Shown here piece after piece: positions 10,096-22,480 of a DNA stretch of 64,000 nt (positions are counted from its first letter, which is position 1; each line of letters opens with the position of its first letter). The translations under genes were made by a program, and so were the position numbers. Origin of the DNA: Prorocentrum cordatum (taxonomy: Eukaryota > Sar > Dinophyceae > Prorocentrales > Prorocentraceae); contig CAUYUJ010015282.1 of NCBI GenBank assembly GCA_963575745.1, positions 165,151 through 229,150 of the forward strand, in the 5' to 3' direction. The notes under the pieces were generated by a model, which saw only the letters and a list, made by a program, of their open reading frames with translations, was not told where the DNA came from and did not search any database.

Positions 10096-12055
10096 AGCAT
10101 CCAGACGGCCTTCTGGGCGGTAGTGGCCACGGCTGCGAAGGCCCGTCTCAAGGGCTGGACCGGGGGCCCCTCATCAGGACTGCCGACGGTTCTCCATTCG
10201 TGTTGAGGTGCGCGGCTCCCAGAGCGCCCGTTGCGCCCGTCCCTTCCCCTGCCCCTCTCCCGACCTAGCCCTGGAGGAGGAACTGCGGAGGGAAACCAGG
10301 GCGCCCCCTCGGACGCCGAGGATGGCGCCAGCCAAGCCCATAGAGATAGGGGACAGTACGCAACCGACCTGCACGCTCGATGGATGGACGCCACTGGGCA
10401 CACGAACGCAGACTGGGCAGTCAGTCGGGAGGCTGACGGACCCATGCGTGGGCCGCGCGTTGCGGACGCTAGGGTCACTGGCAGGGGAGGCACCATGAAT
10501 GCCCTCCGTCGCCACCTAGTGCGCATCGACGGCCCCTGGCGTGAAATTCCCGATCGAGGGGCACCGAGGACGCCGCGCGAAACCAGGAACCTGGAGCTCC
10601 TCACGCACCACGCGTGGAGGGGGCACCGCCCTGGTCACCCAGGCACACGGGTAGGCAGCCCCCTGCGTTCGGAGGAGTCGGTTTGCAGGGGGGGGCGGGC
10701 GCGGGGGGGGCGCCAGCGACCGCGCCGATGCCATCGCGGCCCGCTGCCCCTTCCCGGGACTCTCAGGAATCCCCTGGGGCCAGTCGGCCTCGCAGTCGGC
10801 GCCAGCGTCGCGCCGCCCGCGAGCGCCAGCCGGCGGGCGGGCCGACCATGTTGCGCATGTTTGGCGCGAGTGACCCGCGCGGGCCTCGCGTTGTGCCCGC
10901 GCCCCAGGGCGACGGCCCAGGCCCTTGTAGCCTCCTGCGCTGACGCGATGGCCTCGCGCGCGGCGCGGGAGCGGGCGCCGCCGACCGTTCGGTTCGGTTC
11001 CGCGCACTTCTCATGCTCGAACGCAAAGCCCCCCATGCTGCTCGCGCGCTTTGCGCGCTGAGCAGCATGGGATGCGACGGCAGTGCGTTCAATGGGAAAC
11101 CGCGACGCAAGTTTCCATTCCCGCGCGCGGGGCGGGGTGTGAACTTGCAGATGCGCCGACGGTCGAGAACTCGCGCGCGCGCCCGCGCCTGCCATGTTGG
11201 GCGTGCGCGCTGGGCCCGGAAATCTGCGGCTCGGCCGCCCGATGCGCCCCAAAAATCGCACCGCCTCCCCCCCGCCCCCCTCCCCCTCAAGACTCTTCCG
11301 CGCTCCTGGAAAAAAACCGCGCCGCCGAGGCGGGGGCTCGGGCCGCGGCCTGATGGTCCCCGGGGCACAGGGGAATCAAAGGAATCAGTACGGAATCAGT
11401 GCAGAATCAAAACAGAATCGGCACAACTGCGACCCCTGATTCTGGCGGAATCAAAAGAATCTGCACGGAATCAATGCGGAATCAAAGGAGGAATCGGCGA
11501 TGGAACCAGAATCGGCCAGAACGGGGAAGTAGGCCAGAATCGGTGCCAGAACCCATGGATAGAGGCTTTTTTTCCCGCGAGTTCATTGCGGCGGGTCCGC
11601 GACGCGGGCGCCCCGCGCGACTTCGCTGGTTTCAGCGAGGCGCGCAGTCGGCGTTCAGAGCCAACAGGTTGCTTTCAGGGCGATATCCTGGCGGCGCGCT
11701 GGCGCATTGCGCATTTGCGTATTCCTGGCGGGCTGTTTGAGGGCGACCCGGCAGCGTCGGCCGAATGGCCCACAAATACCGCGCGGCCGATCGCGCGCCC
11801 CATGCGGTCACGTCGACCGCCGTGTGCCGCGACGGCCGCGCGCCCCGGACCGCGCCATTGCCGCGTTGGATCGGACGGCGCAGCGCCCGTCTTCCAAAAG
11901 TCGTTACATGCATATCGCGCGTGTCGAGCCAGCAGCAATCGCTTCCCAGAAGCAGCCTTGACAGGCGCCCCATGCCCGTTGTCGCCCGCTTCCGATCCAA
12001 ATCATAGTTTCTTAGGATGCGCTTGCGCGAATGTGAGCGCGCGGGCAAGTAACGC
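10096..12055. other. GC-rich stretch without a recognised gene
   Basis: Several long open frames cover this stretch on both strands (for example 10231-11061 forward and 10635-11261 reverse). They overlap each other and give Arg/Ala/Pro-rich translations without domains. Apart from the minisatellite at 11371-11545 I see no structured feature. Confidence 0.4.
11371..11545 (+). repeat. GGAATC minisatellite, about 11-bp period
   Basis: About a dozen copies of GGAATCA or AGAATCR occur here. In the first block the spacing is exactly 11 bp (for example GGAATCAGTAC, GGAATCAGTGC, AGAATCAAAAC, AGAATCGGCAC). Later units are less regular. Confidence 0.7.
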
Positions 12056-12935
12056 GTGCGCGCGCTTGGCGCAGCCTGGGAAATCCAACATGGAGCCCCC
12101 CGGGGGCGCGGGGCGCCGGCGACGCCTCCGCCCGCCTCCCGCGCGCCCGACCCCCCCCGCAAGCCGACTCCTCCTACCCTGCGTGCGGTTCCAGCAGAAG
12201 CTCTCCTCCCTGGGCTCGGTTCGCAACGAGCCACCTCGGCACCAACCCTCGCCATCTTGGGCCTCTCCTGGCTAGTCTGGTCCGTCACGGGAGGAGATCA
12301 CGAAGGGCGCCTCGGGGGTACGCAACCAGACCCGACACAAGTGCTAGCCTTCCGCTTCGCGAGTATCGCCCATGACCCCAGTATAAGGAGGGAAAGACTG
12401 GACGCAGATGATCCCTCCGTGGCGGAAAGGCAACTAGCGCGTCTCGAGTACGCCGCCATGGCCATTGCAGCACACCACTGCGACATAGGTATGGAACTTC
12501 CGAATGGATTTGACACAGACAGCATGCTCTCGCCCACCAGGTCTCCCGGTGACGCTGTGCCCCCGTGCAGTAGCGGCGCTAAACGACAGGACGGTACCCA
12601 GTACCCCATGGACGACGAAACCAGGGCGTATGCGCATAGAGTCCTAATCCATGAGCGCAGGCAGAACATAGTTCACTTTCCGGACCACGGGGACATCAGA
12701 CAGTGGGCCATCAGGAGGGGTAATCTTGAGCGGGTTGGGGACGATGTGCACTCGAGACGACAAGCAGGTAGAGGCCCAGTACCATGGGTAGAGCCAGCCC
12801 TAACAGGAGTAATCGCCAGCTCAACGAAAACCCAACTCCAGAAACCTGTGTGTAAAAAACAGTACGCGGGGGGGGGCGAATATTCCCAAGACGTCATCAG
12901 GCGAAGGGGGAGAGTAGTATTCAGATTGAGTAATT
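12056..12935 (+). CDS. Unrecognised open frame, possible partial gene
   Basis: The open frame from 12056 runs into a (GGA)n tract that would encode polyglycine up to 13102. The first 80 residues are Pro/Ala-rich and may be non-coding. From about 12330 to 12790 the translation has a more protein-like composition (for example LEYAAMAIAAHHCDIGMELPNGFD followed by MDDETRAYAHRVLIHERR), with balanced acidic, basic and aromatic residues. I do not recognise a family. No start or splice signal was identified, so this may be one exon or a decayed copy. Confidence 0.25.
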
Positions 12936-12937
12936 GT

Positions 12938-13189
12938 GGAGGAGGAGGAGGAGGAGGAGGAGGAGGAGGAGGAGGAGGAGGAGGAGGAGGGGGAGGGGGA
13001 GGAGGAGGAGGAGGAGGAGGAGGAGGAGGAGGAGGAGGAGGAGGGGGAGGAGGAGGAAGAGGAAGAGGAGGAGGAGGAGGAGGAGGAGCAGCAGCAGGAT
13101 GAGGAGCAGGAGGTGGGTGAGGAGTAAGTGGAGCAGGAGGAGGATGGGGAGGAGGAGGAGGGGGAAGGAGGATGAGGAGGAGGAGGAAC
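12938..13189 (+). repeat. (GGA)n microsatellite
   Basis: This is a GGA repeat with scattered AGC, GAT and GGG interruptions, purine-only on the plus strand. Its polyglycine, polyarginine and polyglutamate open frames are artefacts of the repeat. Confidence 0.95.
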
Positions 13190-13625
13190 AACTATACGAT
13201 ATGAAGGGTCGTATAAGTAATAATAGTGCGACTAAGAAATAGACAAGCAATGCCGATAATCATATTATTTCGACGAATAGGAATACTTACAATCATAGTA
13301 GCAGCATAAATACAGCGAATACGAATAATACGAATAATCGTAATGCTACCAACATGAGTAAGAGTTATATATCTAACCCTAAGAATATGTGTGCTAATAA
13401 GAATACGGAGGATAACAATGCGAGTGTGACTCATACTAGTAAGACGAACGACTATTCACAACCATAAGAAGCGTGAGGAACTATACTACTAATAACAATA
13501 CTAATGATACTACGAGTGCGAAGCAGACGAACCATACTGATAATGCTACTGCTAAGGATATTCGGAATACTAGTCATAGCATTCATAACATTACTAGTGC
13601 TGGTAATACTAAGCCGAATAATAAT
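13190..13625 (+). other. AT-rich triplet-periodic island between GGA tracts
   Basis: This 430-bp island is far richer in A and T than its surroundings. It is built of irregular AAT, ACT, AGT, ACG and AAG triplets, and the forward translation is dominated by Asn, Thr and Ser with a few stops. It sits between two GGA/AGG tracts. It could be a decayed trinucleotide array or a fragment of a low-complexity protein; no family is recognisable. Confidence 0.5.
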
Positions 13626-13717
13626 AAGAAGAGGAGGAGGAGGAAGAAGAGGAGGAGGATGAACATGGCGACCAGAAGAGGCACGAGCCGCATGAGTGCC
13701 TATCGGGGTGGGGCCCA

Positions 13718-14080
13718 GGGCCGTCTTGAGCGTCTTTGGGTGTCTCGGGGATCCTCTTGGGGCCTCCTGGTGGTCTCTTTAGGGCCTCTTCGAGGCCCCT
13801 TGGGCTCCTCTTGGGGCCGTCTGGGCGCCTCATTGTGCCCTCCTGGGGCGCTCTTGGAAGCTTAGGGGCGCTCTTGGAGCCATATTGGAAGACGTCGATC
13901 AAACAGAGGGGGTTTTCAATTAGCCTGTGCCTGACATCGCCTCTTGGGGCTCTCGAGGGGCGCTCCGGGGGCCCTCTTGGGCGTTCTTGGGGCCGTTTTG
14001 GGGATCCTTGGGCCCCTCTTGGGACCCTCTTGGGCCATCCTGGAGCCATCTTGAGGCCTTGGATGGCCACTGGAAGCGAA
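13718..14080 (+). repeat. Degenerate TCTTGGGGCC array
   Basis: Many imperfect TCTTGGGGCC or CTCTTGGGCC words occur at irregular short intervals. Similar arrays occur at 20090, 21010, 36110 (inverted), 42950 (inverted), 44175 (inverted), 55868, 57370 and 58834. The open frames across them are artefacts of composition. Confidence 0.7.
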
Positions 14081-14385
14081 AGGCGAGCAAGCAAACAACA
14101 GGATCTGCTTTTATCCGCCCCCTGCTAGTTTCCCTCGTGCTTCGTCCCTCTCCCTTCCGCTTGTCCCTTCTCTCCTCCTTTCCTTCTTTTTTTTAGGGGC
14201 TGCGTCAACCACACGTGGCAGGTCAGGAAGATCTGCCCCCCAGAGGGGGGTGTGATCGAAGACGAAGAGGGTGGTTGTCGAGGGTTTGGAACTTACATGT
14301 TAAGCGGCACGCGAGACGATCAGAGCGAACAGCCTTACAAGGACTCTGGTGTTGTCATTGTTGATGCTGTTGCTGTTGGTGAGGA

Positions 14386-14580
14386 TTATGATGATGACGA
14401 CGACGATGCTGTCGATGATGATGCTGACGCTGATGCTGATGATGATGATCATGATGCTGATGCTGCTGATGATGATGAAGCTGATGCTGCTGATGATAAT
14501 GATGCTGCTGATGATGATGCTGATGATGCTGATGATGATGACGATGGTGGTGATGATGATGATGATGATGATGATGCTGC

Positions 14581-14615
<35 letters not shown>

Positions 14616-14616
14616 C

Positions 14617-14693
<77 letters not shown>
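14386..14693 (+). repeat. (GAT)n microsatellite
   Basis: This is a GAT repeat with GCT and GAC interruptions, ending in a pure run. The poly-Asp and poly-Met open frames are artefacts. Confidence 0.95.
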
Positions 14694-14737
14694 GGGTGAG
14701 GGGGATGAGGGGGATAGGCTCGGGGAGCAGAGGGAAG

Positions 14738-15525
14738 TGAATGGAAGGGAAATTGGGGAGGGCGAAGGGGGGAGGGGGGATAAAGGGAGGAGAATGGGGG
14801 AGGGCGAAGGGGAGGGCGACGGGGCGAATGGGGGAGTGTGGGAGGGCGAAATGGGGGAGGGCGAGGGGAGGGCGAATGGGGAGGGCGAAGGGAAATGGGG
14901 GAGGGGGAGGCGGAGGATGACGAGGGGTGGGGGGTGGGGGTAGCCCGGCTACCCAGTCTGCAGGCAGGAGACTCCCGCTTTCAGTTCGGGCCAAAAGGCG
15001 AAGAAGGGGGTGTCATTCCGTCGCCGTCGTTGTCTTCCTCGTCGTCGTTGTAGTCATTTTCGTTGTCCTACTCGTGACCGCCCTCGTCGCACTCGTCGTC
15101 GTCGACGACGTCGACGACGGATCTCTGCCCCGCTCTCTGCCCCGTTCTCTGCCCGCTTCTCTTCCCTCGCTGCTCCCCGCCGCCTCCTCATTTGGCCTCC
15201 CCGGTCCCTCCGCGCTCTTCCCCCCCTCGTTTCCCTCCTGTTCTCCTCGGCCCGTCCAGCGGCGCTCTCCGCACTCTCGGAAGCGGGGTCCCGCCGACGC
15301 TGCCTCAGAGGTCTCGCGGCGTTGGCCTGGCCGCTGCCGCCCGAGGACCCGTGGGCGACGGACGAAGACGAGGGACGAGAAGAGAGAGAGAGATAGAGAG
15401 AGGGAGAGAGAGAGACAAAGAGAGAAAGAGAGAAAGAGAGAACGAGAGAACGAGAGAGAGAGAGAGGGAGAGAGACATAGAAATGGAGAGAGAGAGGGAG
15501 AAAGAGAGAGAGAGGCATAGAGGGA
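14738..15525 (+). repeat. GA-rich minisatellite and (GA)n tract
   Basis: From 14738 to 14945 a unit close to GGGGGAGGGCGAA is repeated with variation. At 15000-15130 there is a short GTCGTC-rich pyrimidine stretch. From 15378 to 15525 there is an imperfect (GA)n array. No gene is apparent between them. Confidence 0.75.
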
Positions 15526-16119
15526 GACGGCAATCTAGGTGCGCTCGCGCCACATCTGACATCCTATCCGTTATTCCCATGTGTTTTGTTTCTCCCTTGC
15601 GCTGGTATTTGTATCTATTCGCAGCGAGTGTCATAGCGGACCTGGAACACCCAAAAGGACCCGATCGCGTTATCGTAATATGAAAGGGGGAGTTGTGTAA
15701 ATTGAAGGAGGTGGCGGATGGCGGATGAGCAGGAGGATGAGCACGAGGAAAAGGAAACACACGAGGATAGAGGAGGAGGAGGAGGAGGAGGAGGAGGAGG
15801 AGGAGGGTGAGGAGGAACTGCAGCAACGGGAGCACGAGGAACGGGAGGAGCAGGAGGACCAGGGGAAGGCGGGGGAGGAGAAATGGAGGTGGCGACATCG
15901 ACACGGAGTGATTCGGATCCAGAAATTTGGGCCGCGCTGGGGCAAGAGCGCCAGTCTGAACGACCAGAGCAACGCGCCGATCCAAAAATGAAGCTAACGC
16001 TGCAGCGGGAACGCCATTTTGAACGGAGCGCAGCCGATCAGATGGCAAGAACGACAGGAGAGACAGGAGAGACGTATTCAGATCGGTTGTCTGTAGAGTG
16101 AGAGAGTGGTACGGAAGAC
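15526..16119. other. No gene; includes short (GGA)n at 15769-15812
   Basis: Apart from the GGA tract and a purine-rich stretch there is no recognisable feature. Open frames on both strands show no protein-like composition. Confidence 0.5.
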
Positions 16120-16277
16120 AGAACGAGAGCGAGAGAGAGAGAGAGAGAGAAAGAGCCCGAAATAAGATGATGTTGCGGATGTTGACGATGATGTTGTTGA
16201 TGGAGATGATGTTGTTGATGACGATGGTTATGATGATGCTGATGCTGAAACTGGCGATGATGCTGATGTTGATGCTG

Positions 16278-16308
<31 letters not shown>

Positions 16309-16515
16309 CGATGACGATGATGATGCGGATGGTGATGGTGATAGTGATGGTGATGGTGATGGTAATGATGGTGATGAGGCTGATGCTGATGACTACGATG
16401 AGTACTGTGGTGGTGGTGATGATGGCGACGACGATTGCGATGATGACGATGCTCACGATGATGTTGATGATGCTGACGATGATTTTAATGATGATGGTGA
16501 TGGTGATGTTGATGT

Positions 16516-16547
<32 letters not shown>

Positions 16548-16774
16548 GTGATGATGATAATACTGATGCTGATGATGATGCTGACGATACTGATGCGGAT
16601 GATGATGACGATATTTGCTGTTGCTGATGGTGATGCTGTTTCTAATGGTGATGATACGCATGGTGCTGCTGGTGATGGTAAGGATGATGGTGATGTGGAT
16701 GCTGATGCTGCTGATGATGGTGCTGGGGATGTTGTTGGTGCTGATGCTGATGATACTGATGCTGATGATGATAG

Positions 16775-16827
<53 letters not shown>

Positions 16828-17282
16828 CTGTGGATGCTGATGCTGCTGCTGATGTTGATGCTGATGCTGATGCTGGCACTGGTACTGATACTTGTACTGA
16901 TGCTGATGCTGGTTGTTGTGTTGGTGATGGTGTTGGTGATTGTGGTGGTGGCTGTGACGATGATCACGGTGGTTTCGGTGGTGGTGGTGGTGATTGATGC
17001 TGATGATGTTGAAGCCAATGATAATGATGATGACACAACGATAATGCTGATAGTGATGGTGGTGATGATTATGATGATGATGATGATGCTGATGACGTTG
17101 ATGGAGATGCTGATGGTGATGATGTTTGGAGTGGTGGTGATGCTGATGATAGTGATCGCTATGGTGATGCTGGTTATCATGCTGATGCTGATCCTGATGA
17201 GCATGATGATGCTGCTGCTGTTGATGATGATGCTGAGGATGGTGATGCTGATGCTGATGATGCTGATGCTGATGATGAGGAG
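16120..17282 (+). repeat. (GA)n then long imperfect (GAT)n microsatellite
   Basis: A short (GA)n run (16120-16150) is followed by more than 1.1 kb of GAT/GCT/GGT triplets. The interruptions suggest age compared with the purer array at 14386. Confidence 0.9.
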
Positions 17283-18763
17283 GAGGAGGAAAAGGAGGAG
17301 GAGCAGGATGAGAAGGCGATGCAGTTTCAGTTGGTATTGTCTGGGGGAGGAGGAGGCGGGAGGAGGAGAATGGGGGTGAGCCAACGCCAGGTTGCTTGAC
17401 CACGAATGGTTTTTTCGAGATAATGCAGCTTGGAAGTAGATAAGCCTCGGACCACCGACCCGCCTGAATGCGGTCCAGATAAAAACCTCGGGTGGGTGTG
17501 GGATTAGCCGGACACTCCCTATCAAAGCAATTGTTGGTTCCCAAGCATACACAGCTCGCGCAGTTCCAACAGTCAAGGTCTTGATGCAGCCTCGCACGCT
17601 TTGAGGAGTGGTTCCACCACCCAGCGATGTTAATGTTCGCCCCCTTTGGGAAGTGCTCAGAGGTTGCCATCTATGACTTCGAGTTTGAAACATGTCGACC
17701 GTATCTGCTCACAGACCCGAGCAGCCGACACAGTGCCTCGACAACGCAAGCATCGACACCCGCTCTCGTCAAGAGCGTGCGAGGTCAAAATGACGGGCAC
17801 GGCTTCGGGATGAAGGGAAGCAGCAGCTGCAGAGCAGCCCCCATTTCCCTCGGCGCTCCCCCGAGTCCCACCGCGAGACTGCCTGCAGGCACGCACGCGC
17901 GCACCCGCGGTCTTCGCTGGTGATTCTCGAGCTGGGCCGTCTCATAAGGCCCCCTTAAGATTTCTAGGCGCACTTATTGGGTCCCCCTTTGACCGCCGCG
18001 GGGGCCTGCTGATGCCCTTGGCGGCCGCTCTGGGGCGCCTTTGGGCCCTCTTGAGAGCAGCCTTAGGGCCCTTCGGGGTCATCCTCCGCCCCGCCCCCCC
18101 AGGCCAAGAGGATGCGGATGGGAGGCAGGGCTGATCTTACAGTCAGGCATTTAGACACATTAACAATGCGACGGTCCTCGATCTTCCTCCTCGATCGTGT
18201 CCAGGCTGGACCGCAGCAGTCCACACCTTGACCAGACGTGACCGCCCCTCTCTGTCTGCCCCACGACCCTGGCCCCTGACACGCCCTTGAAGTGGGCGAG
18301 CCCCGCCAGCGCCCTCGGCCGCCGCCGCGTCCGCCGCCGTGTCCCCGACTGCAGGAACCAGGCAGCGCCCCACGAGCTACGATGCCTCGGCTCTCCGGCT
18401 GGGTGTACAGAGGCAGAGTTCCAAGGGAGGAACAACCACCCGGACCGGACAATTGGCGTTTTCTAAACGGCCCTGGGCGTTTACTAAACAGCCCTGCCCT
18501 GTTTGAGTCCTTCTTTGGGCTCGTTTACTAAACGGCTTCGCGTGTCGGGGTGGTTATGATCGGGGTGGATTTTCTGCCCTGTAGTTCAGGGGCGAAGTTG
18601 GCGTCGAGCCTCGAGGATCGAGGCTTTCGGACGCCTTCGTCGGTCGTCGGCGACTTCCTATAACCCAAGATGCCAACCGGCGGCGGTGCCTCGCCGGGAG
18701 AGCTTTCCGGGTGTGCCAGGCCCGAATGCTATGCAGCGGAAGGTCAGGGGCTTAGGGCTTAGG
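17283..18763. other. No gene recognised
   Basis: After a GGA-rich border the sequence is unique-looking and GC-rich. A short TCTTGGGGCC-like block lies near 17940-18080. No open frame has recognisable domains. Confidence 0.45.
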
Positions 18764-18844
18764 GTTAAGTCGGGCCTGTCCCTCTACAGGAGGAATATTC
18801 AAACATAGTTTTTAAAAAGCTAAGGGGACGTTTTTTTGTTTACA

Positions 18845-18877
<33 letters not shown>

Positions 18878-18951
18878 TGATTGGGGTATGTTTGGGGTAT
18901 TCTTAATTTATCGCCCAAAATCTGCCTCTATGGGGGCAGGCCCGACTTAAC
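18764..18951. mobile_element. TIR element (MITE-like), family 1, copy 2
   Basis: Terminal inverted repeats begin GTTAAGTCGGGCCTG on the left, with the reverse complement ending at 18951. The inner parts CTCTACAGGAGG and CCAAAATCTGCC match copy 1. The interior is AT-rich with a (TA)n run at 18841-18877 and the word GGGGTAT shared with copy 1. CTTAGGG occurs at both borders, compatible with a target duplication of about 7 bp. Confidence 0.75.
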
Positions 18952-20085
18952 CTTAGGGCGGGGAGAGGTTCAGGGTGGGAGTCATCGATCCTGCACTGCG
19001 CATGGATTGTGAAGGCCTGACGGCCAGTGCCGCCGACGCTAAAAGACATCGACGACGACCAGGAGGGGGAGAAGAAGAAGAAGAAGAAGAAGGAGAAGGA
19101 TGAGGAAAAGGAGGGGAAGGAGGAGGAAAAGGACTCCCCCCTGGGACCCCCCCTCCTGGGGAGGAGGACCCGAGGAGGACCAGCGTGGGAGAGGGGAGGG
19201 GAGGGGGAGGAGGACCCCCAGGGACGGATGCGTATCTCACTCCCCCCCCCTCTGGGACTCTTCCCCACCTGGGAAGGAGGGCCCGAGGAGGACCAGCGCG
19301 CCGGAGAAGGACCAGCGTGAGAGAGGAGGACCCCTAGAGGCGATTGGAATCTGACCGCTCCCGCTTCCCCCCCTCTGGGGACCCCCCTCCCGCCAGGGAA
19401 GGGACAAAGGGAAAGGGGCTTCCTTTTGACGTGACTACGACCTGGGTCGATTTTTCTCAATCCCCGGATTCCTTCCCACGACGACGGGGGAGTGCTCTCT
19501 CCCTCCCGACGGGGAAGGATAAACAGAAAAGGCGTCCCGTCGACGGGGCCAGACAGACCCTTTACGCACGCCGACAGGGTCGGCGGACTTGTTATCGGGG
19601 GCATATCGCTGATCTATCGGCGATGTATCGCCGATTCCAGGTCGGTGTTTCCTTACCTGGGCCGACACCATCCTTACAGTTTCCTCTCGCCAGCGGCCAC
19701 GATGTCTCGGCCCTTCAGATGGGCGTGGACGAAGAGGACGACGAAGTGCTCGTGCAGTCGACTGGCGAGTTTCGTGCCGATTTGTGCCCAGATCTTGGCA
19801 TGCTGCCCTCTGGGTGCTGAAATACAAATTTTGACGCTTCGCGTACCCCCACCAGCCCATCCAGAAACGATCAGCAGGGGAGTTGGTGAATCAGGGGCGG
19901 CAGGACGCATGCAGTCGCGCAGCCGTTTTCGAGAAAAGGATCACACATAGCTTCCCGCATTGAAGCTTAAGATGGGAATCGGTGCGGGCTACGATGGTGC
20001 TTCGATGACGGGTGAGGGGTGTTTCGATGGCTCGTAATGGCTGTTGCACTGATTTGTGTCTTAAACTCGCGTGCGTTCCGAAACT
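18952..20085. other. Polypurine tract and dispersed repeat, no gene
   Basis: 19056-19340 is GA-rich (GAAGAAG, then GAGGAGGACC units). A second copy of the 714-790 dispersed repeat lies at about 19590-19660. The open frames here have no recognised domains. Confidence 0.5.
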
Positions 20086-20089
20086 TGGA

Positions 20090-21300
20090 GGCATATTGGG
20101 GCTCTCTTGGGATTCTCTTGGGCCCCTCTTGGGGCCTCCTGGGGCTCTTCCTTGGGGCTCTCCTGAGGTTCTCTTAGGGCCCTTTCGGGCCTTCTTGGGG
20201 CTTCTTGGGGCTCTTTTGGGGCGTCTTGGGGCCCGCTTGGGGCTCTTTTGGGGGGGGTCTGGGGGCCTTTTTGGGGCTCTTTTGGGGTGCTTGAGGGGCC
20301 TCTCGGGGCCGTCTTGGTCCTTATGGCTAAAGAAGGGGGGGGGGGGGCTCAATTCTTGCCCCCCCCTCGGAGGCTCAAACCTTCCGTCTTGGGACCCTCT
20401 TGGCCCGCTCTTGGAGCGCTCTTGGGCGCTCCTGGGGCCGTCTTGGGGCTCTCTTGGGTCCCTCTTGGGGCTGTCTTGGGCCATCTTGGGGCCATCCCGA
20501 GGCCTCAAGAGCCCTTTGGAGGCGACAAAGCGAGAAGGCAACAAACATTGATTTCCCTTAGATTTTTGAAGGATTTTGGCCTCTTGGGGGGGTCCTTGGA
20601 GGCCTCGGAGGGCACTTGAAACCGTCTTGGGGCCGTCTTGAGGCCTCTTGGACGCGTGTCGGAGGCTATCTTGACCCGTCTACCGGTATCTTGGGCCATC
20701 TTGGAGGCCATCTTGCGCTCTCGGAGGCCCTCTTGGAGCCATCTTGGGCCATCTTGGACGCTGCTATGGGTCCGTCCCCCCCCCGTCCAAACGCAGGGAG
20801 GGGGGGGAGGTAAACCTCCCGAGCAGGGAAAGGCAGGAGGTTGGAAAGGGAAACGCCCTAGACCACCTGCGCCCAGAGGGCTGGTGGGACTTCTGAGTGT
20901 ACCGCTCATAATAGACTGGGTGATTATTCAAGTGCCTTGCTCCATTCCGCCGACCCCCAGAGGAGAAACGAAGCCCCCGGCTGAGGCCTTTTTTTTTCCC
21001 CCTCGTGAACATTTTTGGAAGAGCCTAATGGGGGCATCTGTTGGACCTCTTGGAGACCCCTGGGAGCCTCTTAGGGGTCTGTTGAGCGTGTGCCGGCGGT
21101 CTCAGAGATTCTCTTGGGGCGGAGGGCTCGCAATCTGAGTTCTTCGAGTTCACCCTCTGAAGCCCCTCTTCAGGCTATTTTGGGGCCCTCTTGGGCCGTC
21201 TTGAGCCGTGCTGTGGCCTTCTTAGGGACCTCTTTGGGCGGTGATACAGCGATCTTGGAGGCGCCTCTCGGAGCGCTTTGGAAGCTGTTGAAACCAAGGG
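20090..21300 (+). repeat. Degenerate TCTTGGGGCC array
   Basis: There are two blocks, about 20090-20760 and 21010-21300, of TCTTGGGGCC-like words. Between them, at about 20340 and 20770, are poly-G and poly-C runs. At 20520-20580 there is an AT-richer spacer. No gene. Confidence 0.7.
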
Positions 21301-21510
21301 TGAACTTGGAACTCGGTGCACATTCAAGTTTCTTTAGGAATTGGGGCGATTTTTGCTTCTCGGGGCTCTTTGTAGAAATGGAAGCTCTGGAGGCCCCGGG
21401 GGAGCGTTCAGGAGCCCAGGGAGCCCCCCCTTCCCCCCCCTCATTTCCCGCCCCCCCCTTTTAACAGATCTCAGACGCCAGGGAAGGGGGAAACGGGGGA
21501 AGGGGGGCAG

Positions 21511-21755
21511 TCTAGGCCTCCTAGCTGGGGTCGGGGTAGATGGGGTCGGAGGATCGCGCCGCATCGCCGAGGCATCGCCGGTGGGTCTTGATGCGGAGCC
21601 CGATTTTCTCCACGCCGACCTCGCCGATGCATCGCCGACGTCGACGATGCATCGTCGGTGCATCACCGATGCATCACCGATGCATCGCCGATGTATCGGC
21701 GATGCGGCGAGATCCTCGGACCCCGTCCACTCTGACCCCATCGCGGGGGTCGGCG
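21511..21755. mobile_element. Palindromic TIR element, family 2, copy 1
   Basis: The ends are inverted: GGGGTCGGGGTAGATGGGG and GGTCGGAGGATC on the left mirror GATCCTCGGACCCC and ACTCTGACCCCATC on the right. The interior is made of ATGCATCGCCGATGC-like palindromes. TCTAGGCCTCCTAG lies directly before it. A second copy begins at 22717. Confidence 0.7.
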
Positions 21756-22480
21756 GATCCCCGATCTGTTGTTGCGTGATCAAGTGTTGGCCGAAGCGTC
21801 ATCACAAGCAGTACGGTTCGCTGTTTGGAGCGTTTTGCACCACAGTGGAGAGGATGAGACAAGGGGACCAGCATCTTCGGGTCCAAATTTCTTGGCACCT
21901 CTAGAATTCCTGATCATGCTGGGCGAAACCTGGGATACCGAGGGTTCGCCGCACCGCTGGCATCTAGAACAAGTGAGCACATGCCGATGAAGATTGCCAT
22001 ATGACCTACGCACGCGCGTTGACATCCAGAGTCGAAGCTGGTCTGATGTCACTCCTCCTCTGGTCGCGGCGCGGCTGCCCACGCACCACGGAGGCGGATG
22101 CCCGCCGAAGAGGCACGATCAGCCTCATGCTGCCTCACGGCGTGCGTGCGCAGTATTTCCCCTTGAAACGTCCTCCCCCTCTGTCACCTGTCCTCCTCTG
22201 CTGCTGCCTCCGCCCTCGCCCTCTTCGCCTCCCTAGGCGCACGGCACGCCCGGGCCACCCCCTCTCCGCAGAGCCGGACCGCGGCACGGCCGCCTCCCCC
22301 CCCCGCCGCCCGCCGCCTGCCAGGATGCGCGCGGAGAGCTGGCCGTGCACGCCGTCCCCAGCTGCAGTCGGCACGCCGGGCCAGGACGGCAGCTCAAGGA
22401 GAGCGGCGGCCCGGTTCCCTGGCTCGCTGTCCCCTCGCCGCCGGCGGCGCGCCGGGTGGGGGGGAGGCCTTCTCTCGAGG

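Noticed and set aside
10635-11368. Long reverse-strand open frames
   Set aside because: They overlap forward open frames of similar length in GC-rich DNA, where stops are rare. Arg/Ala/Pro-rich with no domain.
12936-13250. Polyglycine, polyarginine, polyglutamate, polyproline and polyleucine open frames
   Set aside because: All are translations of the (GGA)n microsatellite in different frames.
14252-14740. Poly-Asp, poly-Met and poly-Ser open frames
   Set aside because: They are frames of the (GAT)n repeat. The same applies to 16098-17379, 48012-48389 and 49586-50052.
18740-18765. Telomere-like TTAGGG words
   Set aside because: Only two or three CTTAGGG words, not a tandem array, and dinoflagellate telomeres are expected to be TTTAGGG.
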